This document shows, one piece after another, positions 52,783-63,119 of a stretch of DNA of 64,000 bases (its first letter is position 1; each line of letters begins with the position of its first letter). The position numbers were made by a program, and so were the translations under genes. A model generated the notes under the pieces. It made no database searches, was not told where the DNA came from, and saw only the letters and a program-made list of their open reading frames with translations. Source of the stretch: an uncultured Chryseobacterium sp. (lineage in GTDB: Bacteria > Bacteroidota > Bacteroidia > Flavobacteriales > Weeksellaceae); NCBI GenBank assembly GCA_913776245.1, contig CAJYLO010000002.1, positions 1 to 64,000 on the forward strand. The letters run 5' to 3'.

Positions 52783-52796
52783 AGATAATATTATCT
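52783..52796. promoter_or_regulatory. Palindrome AGATAATATTATCT in the arg / InsA-like divergent region
   Basis: A perfect 14-bp palindrome just upstream of the arg -33 element. A near copy (TAATAATATTATCT, 52813-52826) and a half-like AATAATTATCT (52755-52765) lie on either side. Such spacing suggests an operator set controlling the divergent genes; the regulator is unknown. Confidence 0.55.
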
Positions 52797-52858
52797 GTTA
52801 AATTTACATTAATAATAATATTATCTTTATTAAAAAAAATAATATTGCTAAATTATTA

Positions 52859-52866
52859 TATATTTG
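52859..52866 (+). promoter_or_regulatory. -7 box of the InsA-like gene
   Basis: TATATTTG matches TAnnTTTG, 16 bases before the ATG at 52883. Confidence 0.5.
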
Positions 52867-52882
52867 CTAAAAAAATATAGTT

Positions 52883-53308
52883 ATGGAAAATCAATGTCCA
52901 AAATGCAGCAATCAAAACATTTCTAAAAGCGGAATCATAAAAGGAAAACAACGGTTCTACTGCAAAAACTGCAATTACTACTTTACTGTTAAAAAATTAG
53001 GAAAACAAATTGATGACTACTACGTTACTAAGGCTTTACAGCTCTATCTGGAAGGATTAAGCTTCAGAGAAATTGAAAGAATCATTGGCGTTTCCCACGT
53101 CAGCATCAGTTCCTGGATTAAGAAATATAATATTACCAGACCGCCACATTCAGAATTCCATCCCGTTTATAAAGTCTTGAAACAAAATGAATTGATAGAA
53201 TACATTTCGCAAGAAAATAATCTTGAAAACTCAGGACTGATCATTACTCAGTTTGCCGATAAGTATATGTTAATCAAATGGGAACGATTTAAAAAAGATT
53301 CAAGATAA
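52883..53308 (+). CDS. Orphan IS1 InsA-like zinc-ribbon/HTH protein
   Basis: A 141-residue protein. The first 35 residues are a zinc ribbon (CPKCSNQNISKSGI, FYCKNCNYYF) and residues about 45-90 an HTH (ALQLYLEGLSFREIERIIGV, SHVSISSWIKKYN), as in InsA of IS1. No DDE transposase partner or terminal inverted repeats are found around it. A C-terminal extension (LIEYISQENN, LIITQFADKY) is unlike InsA. It therefore reads as a domesticated DNA-binding protein, possibly regulating the divergent arginine operon or the acetate genes downstream. Confidence 0.75.
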   Translation: MENQCPKCSNQNISKSGIIKGKQRFYCKNCNYYFTVKKLGKQIDDYYVTKALQLYLEGLSFREIERIIGVSHVSISSWIKKYNITRPPHSEFHPVYKVLKQNELIEYISQENNLENSGLIITQFADKYMLIKWERFKKDSR

Positions 53309-53424
53309 AGGGAAAAAGATACAACTAACTATACTATTAGCATTAATATATATTAAATTTTTGTAAACAAAATATTAATAACAATTTGGCAATCACAAAA
53401 TAAACACCAAATTTTTATTAATAA

Positions 53425-54804
53425 ATGAAGAAAATTCTCACTTTTATAGGATTAGCTTTAATCAGCTCTTCTCTATATTCTCAAGGCTCACCAGATTACG
53501 GCAGTGGATTAAAACTAAATCTCAATCCGGAAGGTGACAAGTATGTAAGATTTATTCTTTGGAACCAGATCTGGTTGAGAAATACGGATATGAATCCAGG
53601 AACTCTGGTTTCTGACGAAGCCACAAAAAATACCTGGAACATTGGAAACCGAAGACTGAGAGCGCTTGCCTATGCACAAATTACCAAAAGGTACATGATT
53701 TTGATGCACTTTGGGATCAACAATCAGACTTTTATTAATGGCGGCGGATCCGGAACAAGCGGAACAGGCGGCTATGGAAACGGTAAAAAACCACAAATGT
53801 TTTTCCACGATGCCTGGAATGAATATGCAGTTGTTTTACCAGGAGAAGCGGGAAAATTCAGTTTAAGCTTAGGAGCCGGCCTTCATTATTATATGGGACT
53901 TTCCCGGATGACAATGGCTTCAACACTTAATTTCCTGACTGTTGACTCTCCTATTTTCACATGGCCTCTGATTGATAACTCCGACCAATTCGCGAGACAA
54001 ATGGGAGTTTTCGCCAAAGGAAAATATGGCAAACTGGAATACCGATTCAGTTTAAACAAACCGTTTGCAACCAACCTTACACCAGTCGATGTTACGAATC
54101 CGGCCGCAAGAGTTGCCGTTGACAATAACGGAAATCCGGAATTCTCAAAAGCCGGTTATGTGGAATACCAATTCCTTGATTCGGAATCCAATCTTTTGCC
54201 TTTCAAAGTTGGTTCATATTTAGGGACTAAAAAAGTTTTCAATATCGGAGCAGGTTTCTACCATCAGAAAGACGGCACAAGAACTTCCGTTAATTCCCAA
54301 ATTGAAAAACACGACATTGCGCTTTATGCTGTTGATGCTTTTGCAGACCTTCCGCTTGGAAACTCCAAACATAAAATGGCGCTTTCTGCTTATACCGGAT
54401 TTTACAATTACAATTTCGGCCCGAACTATCTCAGAAATCTCGGCATTATGAATATTGGAACTTCTGATCCTTCATTCGTTGGTGATAAAGCGATTGCAGG
54501 CGCCGGAAATCTTCAGCCGATGATCGGAACGGGAAACATCTATTATCTGCAGGCCGGATTACTCTTGCCAAGCAATGCTGACAAACCAAAAATCAGAATC
54601 CAGCCTTTCGCAGCCTATACCAATAAAAATTTCAAAGCTTTGGAAAATTCTTCTTCGCAATTTGATATCGGTGCAAACTGGTTTATAGACGGACATCACG
54701 CAAAACTGACAACACAGTATTCTACACGGCCAACTTACACAAGTGCTTCGGCAGAACCGAAATCAAAAGGAGAATTCATCCTTCAGTTCCAGATTTATCT
54801 ATAA
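53425..54804 (+). CDS. Outer-membrane porin
   Basis: A 459-residue protein with signal peptide (ending SLYSQ) and a long series of amphipathic strands ending in a C-terminal aromatic-hydrophobic strand (GEFILQFQIYL), typical of a beta-barrel. YVRFILWNQIWLRNTDMNPG and FHDAWNEYAVVL are prominent. Position before a carboxylate-type symporter, an acetate-type sensor kinase and acs suggests it admits small acids through the outer membrane. Specificity is inferred. Confidence 0.82.
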   Translation: MKKILTFIGLALISSSLYSQGSPDYGSGLKLNLNPEGDKYVRFILWNQIWLRNTDMNPGTLVSDEATKNTWNIGNRRLRALAYAQITKRYMILMHFGINNQTFINGGGSGTSGTGGYGNGKKPQMFFHDAWNEYAVVLPGEAGKFSLSLGAGLHYYMGLSRMTMASTLNFLTVDSPIFTWPLIDNSDQFARQMGVFAKGKYGKLEYRFSLNKPFATNLTPVDVTNPAARVAVDNNGNPEFSKAGYVEYQFLDSESNLLPFKVGSYLGTKKVFNIGAGFYHQKDGTRTSVNSQIEKHDIALYAVDAFADLPLGNSKHKMALSAYTGFYNYNFGPNYLRNLGIMNIGTSDPSFVGDKAIAGAGNLQPMIGTGNIYYLQAGLLLPSNADKPKIRIQPFAAYTNKNFKALENSSSQFDIGANWFIDGHHAKLTTQYSTRPTYTSASAEPKSKGEFILQFQIYL

Positions 54805-54833
54805 AAATTATTAACACCAAATCTTAATATACA

Positions 54834-56414
54834 ATGAGCGATTCACATCACGTACAGTACGAGAACCTGAGCGACAAGCAAAAAAACCGCACCATTTGGA
54901 GCGTGATTATGGCTTCATCTCTCGGCACCCTTATCGAATGGTATGATTTCTATATCTTCGGAAGTCTGGCAATTGTCCTAGCCACAAAATTCTTTCCGGC
55001 AGATAATCCAACAGCAGCTTTCCTATCAACTTTAGCAACATTTGCGGCAGGTTTTGTGGTGAGACCTTTCGGAGCATTATTCTTCGGAAGGCTAGGAGAT
55101 TTAATCGGCAGAAAGTACACATTTCTGGTAACGCTTCTGATTATGGGATTCTCGACATTTCTTATCGGATGCATCCCAAGTTATGAAACCATTGGCTTTA
55201 TGGCGCCGGTTTTAGTTTTAATCCTGAGACTTTTACAAGGTCTTGCTCTCGGAGGCGAATATGGCGGCGCGGCAACTTATGTAGCAGAGTATGCACAGCC
55301 CGGAAGACGCGGCTATTGGACTTCTTGGATCCAGACTACGGCAACAGCAGGTCTGTTCATCTCATTAATCGTCATTTTGATTACAAAAACATCACTTTCT
55401 ACAGAGGAATTTGATCGCTGGGGATGGAGAGTTCCGTTCTGGATTTCAATTCTAATGGTAATCGTTTCTTATTTCATAAGAAAGAATATGAAAGAATCGC
55501 CACTTTTTGCAAAAGCGAAAAGCGAAGGAAAAACATCAACCAATCCATTGAAAGAAAGTTTCGGGAACAGGTTTAATTTTAAATTCGTTTTGCTCGCACT
55601 TTTCGGAGCAGCGATGGGACAAGGTGTGATCTGGTACACAGGACAATTCTACGCAATGAGTTTTATGCAAAAAGTAATGAACATAGACACCACCCAGGTA
55701 GATTCCCTGATGGCTATCGGATTATTCCTGGGAACGCCATTCTTCGTATTCTTCGGCTGGCTGTCTGATAAAGTCGGAAGGAAAGCTGTGATGATGACGG
55801 GAATGCTCATTGCCATTTTAGCTTACAGACCTATTTACAGCGCAATGTTCAATTCTGTGGATGTTGCTAAAAAAGAAGTTGCCAGTGGCGGAATTACAGA
55901 AAAAAGAACTGTAAAGGTTCATGACAAAATTGCTACAGACAGCCTGATTACTTTCCATAAAGAAATTGCTTACACCGATGGAACTCTAATGAAAAAAGAC
56001 AGTATCATCCATTGGTCAGCAGCCGGACCCGTGATGAAAGATGGAAAAATTGAGGAACCTAAAGTTACAAAATCGGTCAAAATCAACGATGACACCAAAT
56101 GGTATTTAGTATTCCTGGTGTTTATTCAGGTGATTTTTGTAACGATGGTTTATGGTCCGATTGCAGCTTTTTTGGTGGAAATGTTTCCTGTGAGAATCCG
56201 ATACACCTCTATGTCACTGCCTTATCATATTGGAAATGGTGTATTTGGCGGATTATTGCCGGCGGTTGCAACTTATCTGGTGACCACAGGAAAAGATGCC
56301 GGACACGAAGGCTGGTACCTGGAAGGTTTATGGTATCCCATCGGTGTAGCTGCCGTATGTCTTGTGATCGGTCTGGTTTACATCAAAAACAAAAATCAGA
56401 ATATCCACGAGTAG
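54834..56414 (+). CDS. MFS symporter, metabolite:H+ (MHS) family with a periplasmic-loop insertion
   Basis: A 526-residue transporter. IEWYDFYIFGSLA, RPFGALFFGRLGDLIGRKY and RLLQGLALGGEYGGAATYVAEY are MHS hallmarks (ProP, KgtP, ShiA). After helix 9 a hydrophilic stretch of about 75 residues (approximately 342-420, KKEVASGGITEKRTVK to EEPKVTKSVKIND) intervenes before helix 10. This loop is normally short. It may bind substrate or contact the porin. An organic acid such as acetate is a likely substrate by context. Confidence 0.88.
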   Translation: MSDSHHVQYENLSDKQKNRTIWSVIMASSLGTLIEWYDFYIFGSLAIVLATKFFPADNPTAAFLSTLATFAAGFVVRPFGALFFGRLGDLIGRKYTFLVTLLIMGFSTFLIGCIPSYETIGFMAPVLVLILRLLQGLALGGEYGGAATYVAEYAQPGRRGYWTSWIQTTATAGLFISLIVILITKTSLSTEEFDRWGWRVPFWISILMVIVSYFIRKNMKESPLFAKAKSEGKTSTNPLKESFGNRFNFKFVLLALFGAAMGQGVIWYTGQFYAMSFMQKVMNIDTTQVDSLMAIGLFLGTPFFVFFGWLSDKVGRKAVMMTGMLIAILAYRPIYSAMFNSVDVAKKEVASGGITEKRTVKVHDKIATDSLITFHKEIAYTDGTLMKKDSIIHWSAAGPVMKDGKIEEPKVTKSVKINDDTKWYLVFLVFIQVIFVTMVYGPIAAFLVEMFPVRIRYTSMSLPYHIGNGVFGGLLPAVATYLVTTGKDAGHEGWYLEGLWYPIGVAAVCLVIGLVYIKNKNQNIHE

Positions 56415-56520
56415 CAATAATTGATGATTGATAAAAGATAAATGATTTTAACATCATCAATAAAAACCAAAAAACACATTATAAATTAATTCACTTTTAT
56501 TAATTTTAAAACTAAGAAAA

Positions 56521-56748
56521 ATGGACGGACTAAAAAAAATATTAGGTATAGTTTGGATTTTACTCGCTTTGGTAGTGCTCTACTTCGGGCTGACAGTGAT
56601 GGGAATTCCTAAGCTAAGCTCCGGCAAGCAGGAAGATCTTGTTTTCGGGATCATCATTGTATTTATTCTCTTGCCGATTGTTGCCGGCGGCCTGGCAGTT
56701 TTTGGCTACTATTCATTGAGCGGTGATTATTCCGAAGAGAAAATGTAA
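56521..56748 (+). CDS. DUF6814 family small membrane protein
   Basis: A 75-residue protein with two hydrophobic helices (ILGIVWILLALVVLYFGLTV and GIIIVFILLPIVAGGLAVFG). Its opening MDGLKKILGIVWILL matches what I recall of DUF6814, often next to MHS-type transporters in Bacteroidota. It may be an accessory subunit of the preceding symporter. Confidence 0.75.
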   Translation: MDGLKKILGIVWILLALVVLYFGLTVMGIPKLSSGKQEDLVFGIIIVFILLPIVAGGLAVFGYYSLSGDYSEEKM

Positions 56749-56830
56749 AGAAAATCCCGGATGAATCTATTGATAATTGGTGAATAATAAATGTTTTATT
56801 CATCAATTATCTTTTATCAAAAAATCATTT

Positions 56831-57025
56831 ATGAAGAAAAGACACGAACAGAAACTGATTATTCTGAGCTTTGGATTATTAATTTTATTCAGCGCTCCGA
56901 TAATACTTTTGTTCAATAGCGAAAAGGAAGTGCTCGGGTTTCCCTTGATCCATGTTTACATCTTTGCGGTTTGGCTTTTCTCTGCGCTCACTTCATTAAT
57001 CATTTTAAAAAAATACGATGAATAG
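56831..57025 (+). CDS. Small two-helix membrane protein preceding the symporter-kinase
   Basis: A 64-residue protein with two membrane helices (LIILSFGLLILFSAPIILLF, LIHVYIFAVWLFSALTSLII). Start is ATG 56831 (MKKRHEQK), not the ORF-track ATG 56777, whose extra 18 residues are intergenic-like. It overlaps the next gene by 8 bases. It resembles the small partner proteins of sodium:solute symporters, suggesting a subunit of the following sensor. Confidence 0.7.
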   Translation: MKKRHEQKLIILSFGLLILFSAPIILLFNSEKEVLGFPLIHVYIFAVWLFSALTSLIILKKYDE

Positions 57026-59681
57026 CCTTGCATTATTTGCCGTTGTGATTCTATATCTTGCCCTTCTTTTTATTGTGGCTCACAGCGCCGAAAAAAAGAA
57101 GAGTAAAATATGGGTGAACAATCCTTACATCTATGCATTATCGCTTGCTGTTTATTGTACCGCCTGGACCTATTACGGAAGCATTGGTGTTGCTGTAAAT
57201 AACGGTCTGGATTATCTCCCGATTTACATTGGTCCAATTATTATAATCCCAGCCTGGATTTATATCAATCGAAAAATAATCCGTATTGCCAGGATCAATA
57301 AGGTCAGTAGTATTGCAGATTTCATTTCCCTACGCTACGGGAACAGCCGTTCGTTTGGAGCTATTATTACATTAGTCTGTATTTTTGGGATCATTCCGTA
57401 CATCGGACTACAGATTAAAGCGATTTCCGAAACGTTCCATTTGGTGACCAACACACCAATTTCTCAAAATATTTTTACTGATAATGCGACTTATGTTGTC
57501 GTACTTTTAGCATTATTCTCATCCTATTACGGAACACGTTACGTTGATGCATCCGAAAAGAGATTAGGAATCATTTCCGCTGTGGCACTGGAAAGTTTCT
57601 TGAAATTAATTTTCTTAATCGTTCTTGGCATATTTGTTACATTTTTTGCTTTTGACGGATTTTCTGACATCTATGAAAAAGCGAGTCAGTTCTCCGATTT
57701 TAAAGCTAAAAATACCTTTTCCGGCTTGGAAGGAAGCATCAACTGGATCATTCTGTGCCTGATTTCTGCCTCAGCCATATTCCTGTTACCCAGACAATTT
57801 CACACGACTATTGTTGAGAACAGGCAGGAAAAACATCTGAAAACAGCGATTTGGTTTTTTCCGCTTTACCTCCTGATCTTCAACGTATTTGTATTCCCGA
57901 TTGCCTGGGGCGGACGCATCATTTTCGAAGGTCAAAACGTGAATCCGGAATTCTACTCCATTCTCATTCCGCAGCATTTTAACAATCAACTGATTACAGT
58001 TCTGGTTTTCCTTGGCGGACTGAGTTCTTCGATCTCAATGGTCATCATTTCAAGCATCACATTATCGGTTATGCTTTCCAATAATCTGATTATTCCTTAT
58101 GGCTGGCTGGAAAAACTAAAATCGGACAACGACATCCAAAATACCAGAAATATCACGAATATCAGAAAAGTCAGCATTTTTATCCTGATTGTCACTGCAT
58201 TTGTTTTTTACAAATTTTTCATACTCAGAAACAGCCTTTATTCAGTTGGGTTGATTTCGTTCGTTGTGATTTCTCAGCTCGGACCTTCCTTTTTCGGAGC
58301 CATTTTCTGGCGAAGAGGAAGTTACAAAGGCGCAGTGACAGGATTGATCGCAGGATTGATCATCTGCTATTTCGGGTTGATTATTCCACAATATTACTTT
58401 TCTTACAATCAGGAATTCAAAGGATTTCTGCGAGATATGTACAACTGGTTCAGCTTTTTCAATATTCCTTACCTCAGTAGTATTTCGCAGATTTTTTTCT
58501 GGTCAATTTTAGTAAATTTATCATTATTTGCTATTATTTCGGTTAGCCAGAAAGGTGATTACCGCGAGCGTAATTTTGCTGAGATCTATATTGATGTTGA
58601 TAAATACATTCAGAACCACGAAAATGCATTTATCTGGCGCGGAAAAGCCTATGTTTCCGACATCCGAAATATCCTGATCAAATTTCTCGGAGAAAATAAG
58701 ACCGAACAGGCGCTTCGAATTTTCAATCTTAAATACAACATCGATACCAGAACTGAAACTGCCGACGCAAGATTCATTAAGTTTTCCGAGAATCTTCTGG
58801 CGGGCAGAATCGGGACCGCGTCCGCTAAAATCCTTATTGAAGGTGTAGCGCACGAAGATAAAATTTCTCTAAAAGAAGTTTTGGAAATCCTTGAAGAATC
58901 CAAGGAAAACATCAGCCTGAACAAGAAACTCACTGAGCAAAGCCGCGCACTGAAAGAACTTTCCGAAGAATTGAGCTCTGCCAATGAAAACCTGATCTTC
59001 AAGGACAAACAGAAAGATGATTTTCTGGATTCTGTAGCACATGAACTGCGAACGCCAATTACAGCGATTCGGTCTGCCGGAGAAATTTTGGCGGACGATG
59101 ATGATATTCCGCTGGAAATCAAAAGGGAATTTCTTAACAATATTATTACGGAGTCTGACCGATTGAATGAAATCATCAATGATATCCTTTACCTCGACAA
59201 ATTAGAACACGGCGAGATCATTCTGAATATTCAAAATAACGATATCATTTCTACTTATGAAAAAGCATTAAGCCCGATCAGCCATCTGCTTGCGCAAAAG
59301 AACATCCATCTGAGTATGGTTAATCTTCTGCACGAAACCGTTTTCAGGTATGATGAGTCAAGACTGATCCAGGTTTTTCAGAACATTCTCGGCAATGCGC
59401 TTAAATTCACCGATGATCAGGGAACAATACAGGCTAAATTCCAGGAAAAAGATGATAAGCTTGTGATTTCGATCTTCAATACCGGCAAGCAGATTCCGGA
59501 AGAAGACCTCAACCTGATCTTTGACAAATTTTATCAATCGAGGAATCAGAACATCAGAAAACCTCTGGGAAGCGGACTCGGGCTTTCGATATGCAAAAAA
59601 ATAATGGAAGCTCATCTTGGAAGCATCTCAGCTAAAAATATGGAAATCGGTGTAGAATTTCAGATCTTAATGAAAAAGTAG
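57018..59681 (+). CDS. Sodium:solute symporter-histidine kinase (CbrA/CrbS-like)
   Basis: An 887-residue fusion. Residues about 1-510 are a 13-helix SSS transporter-like domain (SKIWVNNPYIYALSLAVYCT, ISSIADFISLRYGNSRSFG, FSSYYGTRYVDASEKRLG). A linker of about 100 residues and a coiled coil follow. HisKA has H675 in SVAHELRTPITAI; HATPase_c has NILGNALKFTDD and GSGLGLSICKK. In the CbrA and CrbS relatives the transporter part senses or carries a nutrient; with acs two genes later, acetate is the likely cue, by inference from CrbS/CrbR. Confidence 0.9.
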   Translation: MNSLALFAVVILYLALLFIVAHSAEKKKSKIWVNNPYIYALSLAVYCTAWTYYGSIGVAVNNGLDYLPIYIGPIIIIPAWIYINRKIIRIARINKVSSIADFISLRYGNSRSFGAIITLVCIFGIIPYIGLQIKAISETFHLVTNTPISQNIFTDNATYVVVLLALFSSYYGTRYVDASEKRLGIISAVALESFLKLIFLIVLGIFVTFFAFDGFSDIYEKASQFSDFKAKNTFSGLEGSINWIILCLISASAIFLLPRQFHTTIVENRQEKHLKTAIWFFPLYLLIFNVFVFPIAWGGRIIFEGQNVNPEFYSILIPQHFNNQLITVLVFLGGLSSSISMVIISSITLSVMLSNNLIIPYGWLEKLKSDNDIQNTRNITNIRKVSIFILIVTAFVFYKFFILRNSLYSVGLISFVVISQLGPSFFGAIFWRRGSYKGAVTGLIAGLIICYFGLIIPQYYFSYNQEFKGFLRDMYNWFSFFNIPYLSSISQIFFWSILVNLSLFAIISVSQKGDYRERNFAEIYIDVDKYIQNHENAFIWRGKAYVSDIRNILIKFLGENKTEQALRIFNLKYNIDTRTETADARFIKFSENLLAGRIGTASAKILIEGVAHEDKISLKEVLEILEESKENISLNKKLTEQSRALKELSEELSSANENLIFKDKQKDDFLDSVAHELRTPITAIRSAGEILADDDDIPLEIKREFLNNIITESDRLNEIINDILYLDKLEHGEIILNIQNNDIISTYEKALSPISHLLAQKNIHLSMVNLLHETVFRYDESRLIQVFQNILGNALKFTDDQGTIQAKFQEKDDKLVISIFNTGKQIPEEDLNLIFDKFYQSRNQNIRKPLGSGLGLSICKKIMEAHLGSISAKNMEIGVEFQILMKK

Positions 59682-59725
59682 AAAGAGAGTACCCTTCGGG
59701 TTCTCCAAAAACAATTAAATCAACA

Positions 59726-60088
59726 ATGAAAAAAATATTAATCGCGGACGATGAACATAAAATTCTGATGTCTCTGGAATACAGCTTCAGGAAGCAGGGT
59801 TATGAAGTGTTTATTGCAAGAGACGGAACCGAAGTTCTGGAACTGCTGAAAACCATAACGCCGGACGTCATTCTGCTCGACATTATGATGCCGAAACTTG
59901 ACGGTTACAGTACATTGAAAGAAATCAAGTCAATGGAAAATCTCAGCCGGACCAGGGTGATCTTGCTGAGCGCAAAAACCAATCCGAAAGATATTGAAAA
60001 GGGAATGGGATTGGGCGCCGATGCTTATGTCACCAAACCCTATTCCATCAAGAAGCTGATTCAGCAGATCGAGGAAATGCTTGAGTAG
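59726..60088 (+). CDS. Receiver-only response regulator
   Basis: A 120-residue CheY-like receiver. The acidic pocket is ADDE near the start, the phosphoacceptor is D52 in ILLDIMMPKLDGY, and VTKPYS holds the conserved Lys. No DNA-binding output domain is attached, unlike CrbR of Vibrio. It is the evident partner of the upstream kinase, 44 bases away. How its phosphorylation changes transcription is not evident. Confidence 0.92.
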   Translation: MKKILIADDEHKILMSLEYSFRKQGYEVFIARDGTEVLELLKTITPDVILLDIMMPKLDGYSTLKEIKSMENLSRTRVILLSAKTNPKDIEKGMGLGADAYVTKPYSIKKLIQQIEEMLE

Positions 60089-60142
60089 AGCAAGAGAAAG
60101 ATTAAAGAAACAAGATTTATAAAAATTAAAAATATTAATAAA

Positions 60143-62050
<1,908 letters not shown>

Positions 62051-62089
62051 TTTGAATTTGAGAGTTGGAGAGTTGGAGGTTTGGGAACT

Positions 62090-62224
62090 AAATTGATTTT
62101 TTTTAAACCTACTCTAAAGGGAAGAAATCAATCTGTGAATTCTGTCAAAATCAAGAGCCTACTCAAATCTAAATTCAAATTGATTTTCTTTGACCCTAAT
62201 CTAAAGGGGAGGAAAATCAATTTT
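62090..62224. repeat. Pair of direct repeats, each with inverted ends
   Basis: 62090-62132 and 62177-62224 share AAATTGATTTT, CTCTAAAGGG-like and AAATCAAT blocks. Each begins with ATTGATTTT and ends with AAAATCAAT or AAATCAAT, forming long stems. Confidence 0.65.
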
Positions 62225-62233
62225 ACATACGAT

Positions 62234-62260
62234 AAAAGCCATCTTTTTGGGATGGCTTTT
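62234..62260. terminator. Bidirectional terminator between acs and the convergent hypothetical gene
   Basis: AAAAGCCATC and GATGGCTTTT form a perfect 10-bp stem with a 7-base loop. Confidence 0.88.
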
Positions 62261-62341
62261 GTCATTTTGTCATATTATTTTTGAAGGGAGTCGCTTCGTC
62301 GTTCCTTCGTCGATCCTTCGTCCAAAGTCTGTTTTTGTGAT

Positions 62342-62905
62342 TTATAGGGTTTGTGATTTTTCTGTCAGATTGGCAGGGTTATCGGTCGCTTTTACGGTAA
62401 TCTTATCTCCGGATAAATCTGCATTGTTAGCAACAGCTGTATATAACCATTCGAAACCGCTGTCTAAAGCAGAACCCTCTTCCACGAGACTTCCGTCAGC
62501 ATTTTCTATTCTTACAGTTACCGATGCGACCTGGAAGTCATCTGTCGCTGTAATTTTGATAACATCGCCTTTTTTTCCAGTATAGCCAGAGAGGTCTATT
62601 TTTTCTATTTTAGGCGCATTGAGAAGATCTGCAACCGCTACATTATATGTACTTACGCCGTTTGCCTGGTCTGCATCTGCATCGTAGAGTTCCTTTCTGT
62701 CCGGATCATTAAGCACTGCTTTTGCATAGAGCACAGCTCTTTGGAATTTCTGCTGCTGCTCTTTTTGTTTTTGGGAGTCTTCTCCTGTTTTGTCTTTTGG
62801 TGCTTTGGAGACAATGGTTTTGCCGTTTCTCTGGCTGAAGACGATCAGGTCTCCTACTTTGCCGCTAAGGCCGTGTGTGATGATGTTGTTTTTACTCTCT
62901 GCCAT
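62342..62905 (-). CDS. Hypothetical protein with ribosomal/DUF6266-like N-terminus
   Basis: A 187-residue soluble protein of a flavobacterial family I cannot name with confidence. NIITHGLSGKVGDLIVFSQRNGKTIVS recalls the G-x-x-GKVGN opening of DUF6266-type proteins. The C-terminal half (LSGYTGKKGDVIKITATDDFQVASVTVRI) looks like a beta-sandwich, Ig-like. No signal peptide. Function is unknown. Confidence 0.68.
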   Translation of the reverse strand: MAESKNNIITHGLSGKVGDLIVFSQRNGKTIVSKAPKDKTGEDSQKQKEQQQKFQRAVLYAKAVLNDPDRKELYDADADQANGVSTYNVAVADLLNAPKIEKIDLSGYTGKKGDVIKITATDDFQVASVTVRIENADGSLVEEGSALDSGFEWLYTAVANNADLSGDKITVKATDNPANLTEKSQTL

Positions 62906-63000
62906 CGTTTGTAGTTTAAATAGGTTAATAATTTAATGAAATGTGAAAATAAATATTTTTTACATACAAAACGAAATTTTGATTAATTTATTTTTAAAAA

Positions 63001-63061
63001 AATATTATGTTAAATTGAATTATATTTTATATTCCATTTTTTGATGAATATTATGTTAAAT
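63001..63061. repeat. 15-bp direct repeats AATATTATGTTAAAT
   Basis: Exact copies at 63001-63015 and 63047-63061, upstream of the primase-like gene's promoter. They could be regulator sites or recombination-related. Confidence 0.6.
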
Positions 63062-63072
63062 CATATATTTAA

Positions 63073-63104
63073 TTTGTTGAATATGAGGATATTCTTTAAA
63101 TTTG
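63073..63104 (+). promoter_or_regulatory. Promoter of the primase-like gene
   Basis: TTTG (63073-63076) with 20 bases to TAAATTTG (63097-63104). The ATG is at 63120. Confidence 0.62.
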
Positions 63105-63119
63105 GTTAAGACTGAAACT

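Noticed and set aside
52883-53308. Active IS1 insertion
   Set aside because: No InsB/DDE frame, terminal inverted repeats or target duplications are visible; only the InsA-like part exists with its own extension.
62081-62284. 67-residue plus-strand ORF
   Set aside because: Made from the two intergenic repeat units and the terminator hairpin.
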